This document shows positions 7,076-15,303 of a stretch of DNA of 64,000 nucleotides, one piece after another. The stretch is taken from the NCBI GenBank assembly GCA_020831775.1, contig JAFIFZ010000053.1, positions 1 to 64,000 of the forward strand, in the 5' to 3' direction. The stretch is from Phycisphaerales bacterium. GTDB lineage: Bacteria > Planctomycetota > Phycisphaerae > Phycisphaerales > UBA1924. Position numbers and translations under genes: made by a program. Every line of letters starts with the position of its first letter. Position 1 is the stretch's first letter. The notes beneath the pieces were generated by a model. That model saw only the letters and a list, made by a program, of their open reading frames with translations. It was not told the origin of the DNA and made no database searches.

Positions 7076-8602
7076 CTACGCAGCCTCCTTGATGGCTTCG
7101 TCGGTGACGGCCTCGTCGGTACTGGTGTCGTCGGTGACGGCTTCGTCCGTCGTGTCGCCGGGCCCGCCGGTGAGCGGCAGCCCAAGCTCGCGCATGAGGG
7201 CCAGTTCCTTGGCCCGCTGGCGGAGCTCGTCCTCCCAGTCGCGTCCCTGTCGTGCGAACTCATGCGCGAGCGTCGTGGTGTGGTTGGCCAGGCGGGTCGC
7301 CTGCGCGTTGGCTTCCTTGGCCGGATCGACGTGCTCGACCCCGTCCCAGAACCACACGTGCGGCGCGGCCGCGCCGCGCACACGCATCGCCTGGGGGAGC
7401 AGACCCTCGACCAGCGCGGCCTCGTCGAGCCAGGCGCGCAGCAACCGGTCCAGCACCGTCTGCTGGAGGCGGTGCTGCTCGACGCGGATGCTCTTGAAAT
7501 ACGTCTGGTGGTCCAGCCGGCCCGAGGCGTAGTTGTACCCCGAGGAGTTGCCCGCCGCGACGTTGAAGGGCATGTTCAGGCAGCGGGCGATCTCGTTGAG
7601 GATCTCGCGCTTGAACTCGCCGTAGGTCGTCGAGGGATGCTCGGCGTGGACCTGCCCGAGCTTCCAGCCGCCGGGCAGCACGGTGGCCATCCGCTTCTCG
7701 AGCTCGACCTCGTCCATCGGCTCGAGCGGGTCGGCCTCGCCGCTGGCGGGCGCATCGGTGTAGAGCACCGCCGCGAAGTCCGCGGCCGTCTCTGCGGCGG
7801 CGATCACCGCCAGCGTGTACCGGCGCAGCTGCGCAAACAATGGCAGCGCAGGGGTGATGTCGGGGATGCCGCGCCACTGCCCAGGCCGGTCGGGCCGGAA
7901 GTAGTGCAGCACCGACGCGGCGGGGTAGGTGTCGTGGTCGCGGACGGCGTTCCACGCCCCGTCGCCCGGGTGACGCCGCAGCACGTGGTACGCCACCGGC
8001 AGCCCGCTGGCGTCGAAGACGATCCCGTCACAGAGCTGGGAGCGGTCAGCCGGGAGCTTGGAGCTGCCTGCTCCAGGCTCCATGCTCCAGGCTGGTGTTG
8101 CGACCTGGTCGGGCTCGAGCAGGCGCAGGTCGAGCTTGACGGGCGTGTCGAGGGCCGGGCTTGAGATCAGAAGACCGAAGGCCTCGCCGGACTCGGCACG
8201 GGCCATCCGCATCGTGCGGAGCTTGCCGGACAGGTCGATCGCCGCCGACCAGGCCTCGAAGGCTTCCTCGACGCGAGCGTTGACCGACGAATCGGGCGTG
8301 AGCATCTGCAGCCGCGGGCCGGTGCCGATCGTGTCGTTGGCCAGCGTCAGGACGATGCCCTTGGCGTAAGAGTTGTTGGCCACCTCGTAGCGGGCGCGGT
8401 TGCGCAGGATGCGGCGCACCTCGGGGCTCACCGCCGCGTTGGGCGAGAGCCCGTCGGCCGCGGCCCAGTGGCGGCGGTTGTCGGCGGTGGTCTGGGCCGA
8501 GTCGAACCGCGCCCGGACCATCCGCGCCCGGTGCGGCGTCGCGGAGGCGGCACGGACCGGGTCGGCCTGGCGCGAGAGCGGGGCGAGCAGGCGCTTCAGC
8601 AT
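7076..8602 (-). CDS. Phage portal protein, lambda gpB family
   Basis: A 508-residue protein, the usual family length. Visible landmarks are ARYEVANNSYAKGIVLTLAND (residues about 66-87), TIGTGPRLQML, YHVLRRHPGD in the middle, VLHYFRPDRPGQWRGIP and the C-terminal LNEIARCLNMPFNVAAGNSS followed by YNYASGRLDH, all standard in lambda-type portal proteins. It forms the dodecameric ring through which terminase pumps DNA. The tail of the protein is Asp/Thr-rich. The gene overlaps the small upstream gene (8596) and is followed after 2 bases by the protease-capsid fusion, as in a normal head operon. Confidence 0.9.
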   Translation of the reverse strand: MLKRLLAPLSRQADPVRAASATPHRARMVRARFDSAQTTADNRRHWAAADGLSPNAAVSPEVRRILRNRARYEVANNSYAKGIVLTLANDTIGTGPRLQMLTPDSSVNARVEEAFEAWSAAIDLSGKLRTMRMARAESGEAFGLLISSPALDTPVKLDLRLLEPDQVATPAWSMEPGAGSSKLPADRSQLCDGIVFDASGLPVAYHVLRRHPGDGAWNAVRDHDTYPAASVLHYFRPDRPGQWRGIPDITPALPLFAQLRRYTLAVIAAAETAADFAAVLYTDAPASGEADPLEPMDEVELEKRMATVLPGGWKLGQVHAEHPSTTYGEFKREILNEIARCLNMPFNVAAGNSSGYNYASGRLDHQTYFKSIRVEQHRLQQTVLDRLLRAWLDEAALVEGLLPQAMRVRGAAAPHVWFWDGVEHVDPAKEANAQATRLANHTTTLAHEFARQGRDWEDELRQRAKELALMRELGLPLTGGPGDTTDEAVTDDTSTDEAVTDEAIKEAA

Positions 8603-8826
8603 CGGCCCTCCCGTTCCGAGCCGCCGGCTCCGCCCGCCACGATCTTGAACAGCCGGATCCCCAGCCCGCGCCGGCGCGTCGCCCGCTTGGACTCGAGGTA
8701 GCGGTCCGCCTCGATCTGGTCCCGGATGGCGTGCTGCTCGACCGACTGCCCGTCCACCGAGGCCTTGGCAGGCCCGGCGGCGTTGTCGGCGATCGCCTGT
8801 TCAAGATTGGGGGTGGGATCCGGCAC
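8596..8826 (-). CDS. Small head-completion-like protein upstream of portal
   Basis: A 76-residue protein starting at a GTG (8826) with GAGG before it. The core QAIADNAAGPAKASVDGQSV-EQHAIRDQIEADRYLES is the pattern of small proteins found directly before lambda-type portal genes in prophages; the place is that of lambda gpW. Residues 55-68 end in RLFKIVAGG. It overlaps the portal start by 7 bases. I infer a head-tail completion role from position only. Confidence 0.62.
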   Translation of the reverse strand: MPDPTPNLEQAIADNAAGPAKASVDGQSVEQHAIRDQIEADRYLESKRATRRRGLGIRLFKIVAGGAGGSEREGRC

Positions 8827-8864
8827 GGCAACCTCGCGAGCCCCCGCACCTCGCGGAGGCCTCT

Positions 8865-8880
8865 CGGGTCACCTATGCCG
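8865..8880 (-). promoter_or_regulatory. Repeated phage motif, site 1 (before the head-gene operon)
   Basis: On the minus strand the site reads CGGCATAGGTGACCCG. Near-identical copies stand at 19204-19219, 26236-26252 and 43944-43960, each ahead of a minus-strand operon and in no other orientation that I found. Here it lies 39 bases before the GTG at 8826 of the gpW-like/portal/capsid operon. I read it as a promoter core or activator site, possibly used by the phage sigma-like factor encoded at 26273-26872. Confidence 0.5.
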
Positions 8881-8994
8881 TTCAGGGGCCGATTGCACGA
8901 GTTGGCAGGCCAAGCGTGCCGGGACCGGCAGCAGGAGGTCAGAGCGTTCTCGGGCCTCAGGGCCGATTCTCGGCCGCTTTTGTGGTGCCAATTC

Positions 8995-9040
8995 TGTCGC
9001 TTTAGGGGCAAATAGACGATATAGTTGCCAGTATTGGCAC
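8995..9040 (+). promoter_or_regulatory. Promoter and operator of hipBA
   Basis: A TGTCGC (8995-9000) and TATAGT (9020-9025) pair with 19 bases between could be the promoter. Directly after the -10 stands a palindrome TGCCA-GTAT-TGGCA (9026-9039), and a half-site GTGCCAA lies at about 8986. HipB proteins are known to repress their own operon by binding inverted repeats, so this is the likely autoregulatory operator. Confidence 0.45.
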
Positions 9041-9054
9041 TTTACGGACGCCCT

Positions 9055-9423
9055 ATGGACACCCCCAAGTACATGACGGATACCGCGGCTTTAACCGCGA
9101 TCGGCGAACGGATCGCTCAGCATCGCCTCCAGCTCGACTGGACGCAGGCCCAGCTCGCAAAGGAGGCCGGTGTCTCCAAACGCACGGTGATCAGATTGGA
9201 GGGAGGAGAATCCACCCAGCTGACCAACTTGATCAGGATACTCCGCGCGCTCGACCTGCTCGCCAACATCGATGAGCTGCTGCCACCGCCAACCCCGAGT
9301 CCGCTCGAACTGCTGCGATCGAAGGAGAAGCGACGCAAGAGAGCGAGCGGACGCGCAGAGTCCGATGACGAGAAGGGATCACAGGAATGGACTTGGGGCG
9401 ACGAGGAAGGGCCTGACTCATGA
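9055..9423 (+). CDS. hipB: HipB-like antitoxin, XRE-family DNA-binding protein
   Basis: A 122-residue protein from the ATG at 9055. A helix-turn-helix of XRE type covers residues about 17-70 (ERIAQHRLQLDWTQAQLAKE, then VSKRTVIRLEGG and LTNLIRILRALDLL). The C-terminal third is charged and Pro/Lys-rich and may wrap around the HipA partner. Its stop overlaps the hipA start (ATGA at 9420), the usual arrangement of a type II toxin-antitoxin pair. It should bind and silence HipA and repress the operon through the palindrome just upstream. Confidence 0.85.
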   Translation: MDTPKYMTDTAALTAIGERIAQHRLQLDWTQAQLAKEAGVSKRTVIRLEGGESTQLTNLIRILRALDLLANIDELLPPPTPSPLELLRSKEKRRKRASGRAESDDEKGSQEWTWGDEEGPDS

Positions 9424-10736
9424 CCGTCGCCGAAGTCCGTATGTGGGGGCGGCAAATCGGTGCGGTCACGGTCGACGGGCCGGGGGGCGTGGCCTCGTTC
9501 CAGTACACCGAACCGTTCCGCCGAAGCGGCATCGAAGTTGCGCCCTTGATGATGCCCCTCTCCTCCAAGGTCTACCGGTTCCCGGGTCTCGCCGAACGAT
9601 CGTTTCACGGCCTGCCCGGGATGCTGGCCGACTCGCTGCCCGACAAGTTCGGCAACGCCGTCATCGACGCTTGGCTGGTCGCACAAGGACGCCTGCCTCA
9701 CGAGATCGATGCGGTCGAACGGCTGTGCTACACCGGCAAGCGGGGCATGGGCGCACTCGAGTTCGAACCCGCCGAGGGGCCACAAGCCGATGAAGCCGTG
9801 CCTCTGGAAGTCGCGGCACTGGTGCGGCTGGCATCGCAAGTGCTCACGGATCGGGAGCGCTTCAGCACGAACTGGGAAGATGGCCAAGAAGCGGCTGCGC
9901 TACGGCAGATCCTGCAAGTCAGCGCTTCCGCGGGTGGTGCGCGAGCAAAGGCACTCATCGCGTGGAGCCCGACCTCCAATGAGATCCTCTCCGGACAGAT
10001 CACGGCTCCCCCGGGTTTCGAGTACTGGCTCCTCAAGTTTGATGGGGTGTCGAACAATCGCGACAAAGAGCTTGCCGACCCGCAGGGATACGGCGCGATC
10101 GAGTACGCATACTCGCTGATGGCACGAGCCGCGGGTATCCGTATGGCCGACTGTCGCCTGCTCGAGGAGAACGGCCGCCGACACTTCATGACCCGCCGCT
10201 TCGATCGGACAAAGAGCGGCGACAAAATCCACATGCAATCGCTCGGGGCACTGGGGCACTTCGACTTCAACGACGCGGGGTCGCATTCCTACGAGCAGGC
10301 GATCATGGTCATCCGGCGACTTGGACTCTCCATGGACGACATCGAGGAGCAGTTCAGGCGCATGGCCTTCAACATCGTGGCTCGCAATCAGGACGACCAC
10401 GTCAAGAACATCGCGTTCTTGATGGACAAGAAAGGCACATGGTCACTGTCTCCGGCATTTGACGTGTCCTACAGCTACAACCCTTCAGGGGCATGGACTT
10501 CCACCCATCAGATGTCGATGAACCGCAAACGCGACGGATTTACGCGGGCTGACTTCCGCGCGTTCGCAGAAACCGCCGCGATGAAGCGGGGACGGTCTGA
10601 CGCGATCGTCGACGAGGTACTCGACGCAGTAAACCGATGGAAAGAATTTGCGGCTGAAGCCGATGTTGACCCCGACCAGACAGAGCAGATCGCTGCTGCC
10701 CATCGGCTGCGCATCGCCGCTGAAGTGGATGGATGA
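9420..10736 (+). CDS. hipA: HipA-like serine/threonine kinase toxin
   Basis: A 438-residue protein of full family length. N-terminal subdomain: YRFPGLAERSFHGLPGMLADSLPDKFGN (about 58-82). The Gly-rich nucleotide loop SASAGGARAKA is at about 168-178. The catalytic part NIVARNQDDHVKNIAFLMD is at about 318-336, with the metal-binding LSPAFDVSYSYNP motif after it. HipA kinases phosphorylate glutamyl-tRNA synthetase or related targets and stop growth; target specificity cannot be read here. All key residues (the D-D-H-x-K-N segment and the D of AFDV) are present, so it looks active. It is cargo inserted between the portal and terminase blocks. Confidence 0.88.
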   Translation: MTVAEVRMWGRQIGAVTVDGPGGVASFQYTEPFRRSGIEVAPLMMPLSSKVYRFPGLAERSFHGLPGMLADSLPDKFGNAVIDAWLVAQGRLPHEIDAVERLCYTGKRGMGALEFEPAEGPQADEAVPLEVAALVRLASQVLTDRERFSTNWEDGQEAAALRQILQVSASAGGARAKALIAWSPTSNEILSGQITAPPGFEYWLLKFDGVSNNRDKELADPQGYGAIEYAYSLMARAAGIRMADCRLLEENGRRHFMTRRFDRTKSGDKIHMQSLGALGHFDFNDAGSHSYEQAIMVIRRLGLSMDDIEEQFRRMAFNIVARNQDDHVKNIAFLMDKKGTWSLSPAFDVSYSYNPSGAWTSTHQMSMNRKRDGFTRADFRAFAETAAMKRGRSDAIVDEVLDAVNRWKEFAAEADVDPDQTEQIAAAHRLRIAAEVDG

Positions 10737-10796
10737 CTTGATCCTGATTGCCGATACCAGTACCGTTGCCCCGGGTTTCGGCAAAGGACTTCAAGT

Positions 10797-11600
10797 ATGA
10801 TGGACCCCGAGAGCTTCTTCGCACGCTATCCGGTCTTCACGGCCAACGAGTTTGCCGAGCATCACCGGCAGATGGGCTCGGGCCACAGCGCGACCCGGCA
10901 GTCCGTCCTCGCCCATCACGAGTCGCGAGGCCGGATCGTCAGGCTCCGACGGGGCCTCTACATGACCGTTCCACCGGGCAGCGATCCGGCGACGGCTCCC
11001 GTCGATCCGTACCTGGTCGCCTCCCGCATGGCTCCCGACGCAGTGCTCGCGTACCACACGGCCCTCGAACTCCACGGGTACGCCCACAGCGTCTTCGAGC
11101 AGTACCAGTACCTCACCAGGACCTCGAGCCGCCCGGCCAAAGTGCGGTCGTTCTCTTTCCAGCCGGTGCGTGTGCCTAAGGCGCTCGATCACGATGACCG
11201 GATGGGCGTCCGTGTCGTAGACCGACTCGGTCTGGATGTTCGCGTGACCACCTTGGAACGAACCTGCGTCGACGTGCTCGACCGGCTCGATCTCTCTGGC
11301 GGATTGGAAGAGGTCTGGCGTTCGCTGGAGTCCGTGCCGTACTTCGACCTCGATGAGCTTGTCGAGTACGCGCTGCGGCTCGGCTCCGCCACCACCGTCG
11401 CCAAGGTCGGCTACTTCCTCGAAATGCACGCCAGCCGACTCGCCGCCCAGCCCGTCCACCTGGAAGCGCTCCGCAGGCAGCGACCGAAGTCACCGCACTA
11501 CATCGAGCGAGCCGCGACCAAGGCGAACCGCATGGTAAGCACATGGAACATCGTCGTGCCGCTGGAACTGGCCGAGCAGACATGGAAGGAGGTCGGATGA
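10797..11600 (+). CDS. AbiEi-family antitoxin / transcriptional regulator
   Basis: A 267-residue protein. The N-terminal winged helix reads FTANEFAEHHR and RIVRLRRGLYMTVPPG (residues 15-60); then VDPYLVASRMAPDAVLAYHTALELHG, the hallmark of the AbiEi antitoxin family. The C-terminal half contains the TTLERTCVDVLDRLDLSGGLEE and TTVAKVGYFLE segments. In type IV systems AbiEi represses the operon and neutralises the AbiEii nucleotidyltransferase. Here the toxin gene that overlaps its stop (ATGA at 11597) is broken after 22 codons. AAAGGA stands 9 bases before the ATG. It may survive as an orphan regulator or anti-abortive factor. Confidence 0.82.
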   Translation: MMDPESFFARYPVFTANEFAEHHRQMGSGHSATRQSVLAHHESRGRIVRLRRGLYMTVPPGSDPATAPVDPYLVASRMAPDAVLAYHTALELHGYAHSVFEQYQYLTRTSSRPAKVRSFSFQPVRVPKALDHDDRMGVRVVDRLGLDVRVTTLERTCVDVLDRLDLSGGLEEVWRSLESVPYFDLDELVEYALRLGSATTVAKVGYFLEMHASRLAAQPVHLEALRRQRPKSPHYIERAATKANRMVSTWNIVVPLELAEQTWKEVG

Positions 11601-11676
11601 ATCTTTCACGAGAGCGCCTGCTCGCCGAGTCCGCCTCGCTGTCCTTCTGGCCGGAGATCCTTTAGAAGGTTGCGAA
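11597..11676 (+). pseudogene. Truncated AbiEii toxin remnant
   Basis: The ATG overlapping the abiEi stop begins MNLSRERLLAESASLSF, followed by WPEIL, the standard AbiEii start. Codon 23 is TAG where family members normally have Glu, and the frame reads on KVA before similarity ends at about 11676. The remaining 250 or so residues, with the nucleotidyltransferase motif, are gone. One nonsense change plus a deletion or rearrangement has removed the toxin. Confidence 0.72.
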
Positions 11677-11688
11677 CGCATCTGCGAT

Positions 11689-11734
11689 GGATCAAATCCA
11701 CCATACTTATTGCCAATTGTGGTGGTTTTGATCC
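11689..11734. repeat. Imperfect 15-bp inverted repeat at the broken abiEii end
   Basis: Arms GGATCAAATCCACCA (11689-11703) and its near-complement TGGTGGTTTTGATCC (11720-11734) match at 14 of 15 positions around a 16-base AT-rich loop. It begins 13 bases after the point where AbiEii similarity stops. It could be a terminator-like hairpin, a recombination scar or a mobile-element end. No poly-T run follows on either strand. Confidence 0.6.
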
Positions 11735-11988
11735 GTATGGAGCGTGGCATCGAAGCCTCTCACCACTGTGGGGTGACGCTACCAGAGTCGCTGTGCAATA
11801 GTGTTGACGTGTACGCTTACCGATCAATGTTTTTACACACGTGCTCATGATCTCCAGGGCTGAGCGAGTACCGACCCAAGCGAGGGGACTAGGGGAGCGT
11901 ACGAGGCATGAGTGTTTGACAGTCCTCAGGAGTGGCCACGGGGGAGCCCATGGCGCGCAACCGCTTAAAGATCGCTTTGTTCTGCGCA
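11735..11988. other. Intergenic stretch between broken toxin and terminase end
   Basis: About 250 bases of lower GC content than the surroundings, with no convincing gene on either strand. On the minus strand a 36-codon frame (from a GTG at about 11992 to a TAG at about 11887) reads VGDAQNKAIFKRLRAMGS, somewhat protein-like, right after the terminase stop, but it has no clear ribosome site. Confidence 0.4.
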
Positions 11989-14310
11989 TCACCCACGGTG
12001 TTGGCGAAGCGTTGAGAGCTTCAAGCGAGGCCTCGCCGCGACCTTGTGATCTGTCCCGAACAGCACCGCCCCCTGCATCGACGCCGCGACCGCTGATCCC
12101 ACCAGGCAGTCCAGCCAGTGGTTGTCGATGCCTGCCACCCGCAGCTTCCACTCGTCGACCGTGCGGCCGCGCCCCTCGGTCTTCACCCGGTACTCGCTGG
12201 TCAGGTGGTCGGCCAGCAGCCGGTGCCGACGGGCTCCCTCGTGGGGGCGGCCGAAGAGCGACAGGCAGCCCGGGTCGCCCATCGGCACCGCCAGCCTGGC
12301 GTGGACGAAGCTCTTCCAGTAGTTCGTGTCGTACACGACGTGCCGCACGGCCCGCTTGCCGGTGACCAGCGGGACGCGCCAGTTGAGCCCCACCCGCTCG
12401 CCTCGCTTGCGCTTGTAGTCGCTGAAGGGGACGCTGCTCGCGCCGACGTACCGACCGTGGCTGGGCATCAGGATCCCCGCGTGCGCCGACTGGCGGCAGA
12501 ACTGGTAGACCACGTCCGACGACTGGCCCCAGTTCGCGTCGATCAGGCACCGCTCGATGCGCAGGTCGGTCCCGTCGTCGCGGCGCCACGCCTTGCCGAG
12601 CAGCTCGCCGGTCAGCGCCTCGAGCCCGGCGTAGATCGCGCCCTCCTGGCCCGCCCGCGGGAACTCGGTCAGCAGAGTCCGCCGCGCGTCGCGCAGCGAG
12701 AAGTACTGCTGCTTCGGGTCCGGCCACGCGCCGTAGTCGAGCACGTAGCCTGTGAAATCGTCCTCCCACCCCGCCACGAGCCAGAAGAGCAGCTTGCCCT
12801 GCACGTCGATGAACGCCGTCGCTCGCGTGCAGGCGATCGGCGTGACGGCCCGCGGCATCCCGTTGGTCTTCGCGGCGATCTGCTCGGCGGTGAGCAGGTC
12901 GTCGTCGGCCGCGACCTCGGGCAGCGGCTCGTTCTGGTACTCGGCCCAGAACGCGGCCTCGTCCTGGAGCTTGAGGTTCATCGCGTGCTGGACGGCGCTC
13001 AGCTCGTCGTGGTTGAACCGCGCCGGCCAGGCGACCGACGCGCCTTCGTCCATCTTCTTGCGGTTGCGCTTGTAGAACGCCGTCGCCTGGGAAAGACCCC
13101 GATCGGCCCGCAGCCCCTCGGCCCGGATCTCGGAGTACCTGGCCCACAGCGCCTCGTCGGTCGGGAAGGCGTAGACCATCTTCGTCCGCTCGCCCTGCCA
13201 CTGCGGGTGCTTGTCGCGGTCGAGGAGGCGGTCGGCCAGGTCGTCGGGGCGCACGACCGTGACCGTCATGAGCCCGGCGATCTTCTGGCCCGGTCCGGCC
13301 AGGCCGAGGATCGCCCCGGCGAGCACGCGCTCGCGAGCGGCGCACTGGCTCCGGCTCCTGGCGCTCTCGTCGGTCTGCGGGTCGTCGATGAGCACGAGCG
13401 AAGGGCGGACGCTCTGGCCGTCGGGGCGTTTGCGCTTCATGCCGCGGATGCGTCCGGTGATCCCCGCGACCGCGATGATCGCGCCCGACGCCGCGGAGCC
13501 GTGCGGGGGCGCGATGGTCGGCAGCACGATCTCCTTGGCCGTCCACCCGATGTGCGTGGGCTCGCCCTTGTAGAGCTGTCCAGACGCCCGCTGGTGGATG
13601 CCCTCCAGGCAGCGGATCGGGAAACACGCCTCGGGGAAGTCGTCGAGCAGCAGGTCGTTGTTCTCCAGCTCACTCTTGATGCTCTCGAGCATCGACGCCG
13701 CGTGCTCTTCGTCCGAGCCGATCAGGCAGACGAACCGCCGGGCCCCGATCAGGATCGCCCAGAGGCAGGCCGTCTCGCAGAGCGTCGTCTTGCCGCTGCC
13801 GCGCGGCATGGCCATCGCGAACAGCCCGCCCTCGAGCACCGCCGTCTCGAGCTTGGCGATGACCTTGAGGTGGTCGTCCGACCAGGGCAGGTGGAACGTC
13901 TGCGGGAAGTAGGTGTCGCAGAAGGCCTTGAACGACTCGGTGCAGCGGCGCTTGCGCTCGGGGTCGCCGACGGGCGGCAGCTCGCCGATGTTCCGGCCCG
14001 AGAGCGACAGCGCCTTGTTCCGCTCGCGGGCGCGCTCGCGCAGCGCGTCGTAGCCGGCAAGCTCGTCCTCGGCGGGTGCTGGCCTGGGTTCGTGGCGCGT
14101 CGCCACCAGCCACGCGACGTAGCGGAACAGGTCGACGGTCTTGCCGTCCCCACCAACAGACGAGATACGGAATCCCGCACGCGTGCGATGCCGGTGCAGT
14201 TGCCGCTCGTTGATGACCTCGCCCAGCGGGGTCGAGTTCAGCAGCCGGCAGGTCTCCGACGGCTTCAGCGACCGGGGATCAATTTTGGGCGTGTCACTCG
14301 CCACGCGCAC
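11989..14310 (-). CDS. Phage terminase large subunit with N-terminal DNA-binding-like domain
   Basis: A 773-residue packaging motor. Walker A MPRGSGKTT is at about 168-176, Walker B SLVLIDDPQ at about 304-312, and the coupling motif LMTVTVV follows. The nuclease half begins at about 490 with AFIDVQGKLLFWLVAGW and continues with CLIDANWGQSSDVV and AGIDNHWLDCLVGSA, consistent with an RNase H-like site. The N-terminal 70 residues (SETCRLLNSTPLGEVINERQ, then VDLFRYVAWLV) resemble the small protein encoded just upstream and may be a fused small-terminase-like DNA-binding domain. It starts at a GTG overlapping that gene. Core assignment is secure; the N-domain role is inferred. Confidence 0.9.
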   Translation of the reverse strand: MRVASDTPKIDPRSLKPSETCRLLNSTPLGEVINERQLHRHRTRAGFRISSVGGDGKTVDLFRYVAWLVATRHEPRPAPAEDELAGYDALRERARERNKALSLSGRNIGELPPVGDPERKRRCTESFKAFCDTYFPQTFHLPWSDDHLKVIAKLETAVLEGGLFAMAMPRGSGKTTLCETACLWAILIGARRFVCLIGSDEEHAASMLESIKSELENNDLLLDDFPEACFPIRCLEGIHQRASGQLYKGEPTHIGWTAKEIVLPTIAPPHGSAASGAIIAVAGITGRIRGMKRKRPDGQSVRPSLVLIDDPQTDESARSRSQCAARERVLAGAILGLAGPGQKIAGLMTVTVVRPDDLADRLLDRDKHPQWQGERTKMVYAFPTDEALWARYSEIRAEGLRADRGLSQATAFYKRNRKKMDEGASVAWPARFNHDELSAVQHAMNLKLQDEAAFWAEYQNEPLPEVAADDDLLTAEQIAAKTNGMPRAVTPIACTRATAFIDVQGKLLFWLVAGWEDDFTGYVLDYGAWPDPKQQYFSLRDARRTLLTEFPRAGQEGAIYAGLEALTGELLGKAWRRDDGTDLRIERCLIDANWGQSSDVVYQFCRQSAHAGILMPSHGRYVGASSVPFSDYKRKRGERVGLNWRVPLVTGKRAVRHVVYDTNYWKSFVHARLAVPMGDPGCLSLFGRPHEGARRHRLLADHLTSEYRVKTEGRGRTVDEWKLRVAGIDNHWLDCLVGSAVAASMQGAVLFGTDHKVAARPRLKLSTLRQHRG

Positions 14311-14557
14311 CCCCCGCCCCCCCAGATCCCGCGCTCATCTGCTGCACGAGCCACGCGGCGTAGTGCACGAGGTTGAGGCTCCCGTCGGCGTTGGTCGGCG
14401 CGCCCGCGTCGATGTCGGCCCGCAGCATCGCCTCGGTGATCGAGTTGCCCCCCACCCCCCCGAGCCGCGTGAGCACGCGGGCCGCGTCGGGAGGCGACAT
14501 CGCGGCCGGGTTCAACCGCTGCGGCTCGGCACCGCTAGGCGCGTGTTCGGGAGTCAT
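14294..14557 (-). CDS. Small terminase-like DNA-recognition protein
   Basis: An 87-residue protein from the ATG at 14557. Its centre, PPDAARVLTRLGGVGGNSITEAMLR, then ADIDAGAPTNADGSLNLVHYAAWLVQ, has the same layout as the N-terminal 70 residues of the terminase that it overlaps: (C/A)R(L/V)L, a loop, ...I(N/T)E..L..., (V/L)(D/N)L..Y.AWLV. I therefore think both are copies of one DNA-recognition module. A small terminase would be expected just before the large subunit, and this is the only candidate. The Gly/Ala-rich C-terminus is probably unstructured. Confidence 0.6.
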   Translation of the reverse strand: MTPEHAPSGAEPQRLNPAAMSPPDAARVLTRLGGVGGNSITEAMLRADIDAGAPTNADGSLNLVHYAAWLVQQMSAGSGGAGGARGE

Positions 14558-14724
14558 GCGACACCTCCCGGACCTTGCCGCCACATCGCCGCAGAATCTC
14601 GAAAACATCTGCGAAACAAGGCCGAAACGCCTTCCCTTCTGGCGGATGTCATGGCTTCATGTGTCACACGGCGGGGGGGCGGGGCGGAACCCCGCGACAT
14701 AGACCACCAGAAGGAGACCACGCC

Positions 14725-14976
14725 ATGACGACCACGAACGAGACCGCCAGCCAGGCCTACGCCAAGCGCAGCGCCGACATCGCCCGCCTGATCGACGTCC
14801 TGCAGATGGAGCTCGAAGCCCACGCCAAGCGGGCGGCGCTCGCCGACAAGCACTGGGGCTACCCGGGCGACCTCGGCCGCATCCGCGAGGGGCTGATCGA
14901 GCTGGTGATGAGCACGAGCGGCATGGAGCGCGAGCGCATCGAGGACTTCCTGGCCGAATCGAACGAGACCGACTGA
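14725..14976 (+). CDS. Small helical protein of unknown function
   Basis: An 83-residue protein starting MTTTNETASQAYAKRSADIA with AAGGAG 8 bases before the ATG. It is predicted mostly helical (DIARLIDVLQMELEAHAKRA, LGRIREGLIELVMSTSGMERE) and acidic at the end. First gene of a plus-strand series of small phage genes. The sequence CGACATAGACCACC (14693-14706) just upstream matches 10 of 14 bases of the repeated phage motif. Function unknown. Confidence 0.65.
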   Translation: MTTTNETASQAYAKRSADIARLIDVLQMELEAHAKRAALADKHWGYPGDLGRIREGLIELVMSTSGMERERIEDFLAESNETD

Positions 14977-15006
14977 ACGCACCGCATCCGGAAGGAGCGC
15001 ACGACC

Positions 15007-15252
15007 ATGAGCACCGCGCGAGACACCACCATCAACCGCATCGCCCGCGAGGCCCTCGGCCTCGAGACGCTCGAGACCCGACGCGCAGACAGCCTCGACT
15101 TCCACGACCTCGCGGTCTGGACGATCAAGGACGCCCTCGAACGGGCGTACGAAGCGGGCCGCGATGCGGCGCTCCCCCGAACGCCCATCCGAACCACGTG
15201 CCCGGCCTGCAACCGGGACATCGAGATCCGACCCCTCCCACCCCTGACCTGA
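15007..15252 (+). CDS. DUF6900-like small protein with CPxC motif
   Basis: An 81-residue protein. INRIAREALGLETLETRRAD, then SLDFHDLAVWTIKDALERAYEAG is the typical DUF6900 sequence, known mainly from phages and plasmids, function unknown. The C-terminal TTCPACNRDIEI holds a single C-x2-C pair that may be half of a metal site. GGAAGGAG precedes the ATG, and a strong terminator follows immediately. Confidence 0.7.
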   Translation: MSTARDTTINRIAREALGLETLETRRADSLDFHDLAVWTIKDALERAYEAGRDAALPRTPIRTTCPACNRDIEIRPLPPLT

Positions 15253-15282
15253 AGCCCGCTCGTCGCGGGCTTCGCTGTTTTT
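15251..15282 (+). terminator. Rho-independent terminator
   Basis: A perfect 9-bp stem GAAGCCCGC (15251-15259) / GCGGGCTTC (15265-15273) with a 5-base loop, followed by GCTGTTTTT. It overlaps the last bases of the preceding gene. Confidence 0.85.
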
Positions 15283-15303
15283 GGAACCAGAAGGAGTACC
15301 GAC

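Noticed and set aside
11889-11992. 36-codon frame after the terminase stop (VGDAQNKAIFKRLRAMGS)
   Set aside because: Protein-like look but no ribosome site and too short to separate from chance.
12118-14376. 752-codon open frame on the plus strand opposite the terminase
   Set aside because: A shadow frame in GC-rich DNA; composition is Arg/Val/Leu-biased, and the minus strand has a full terminase with motifs.
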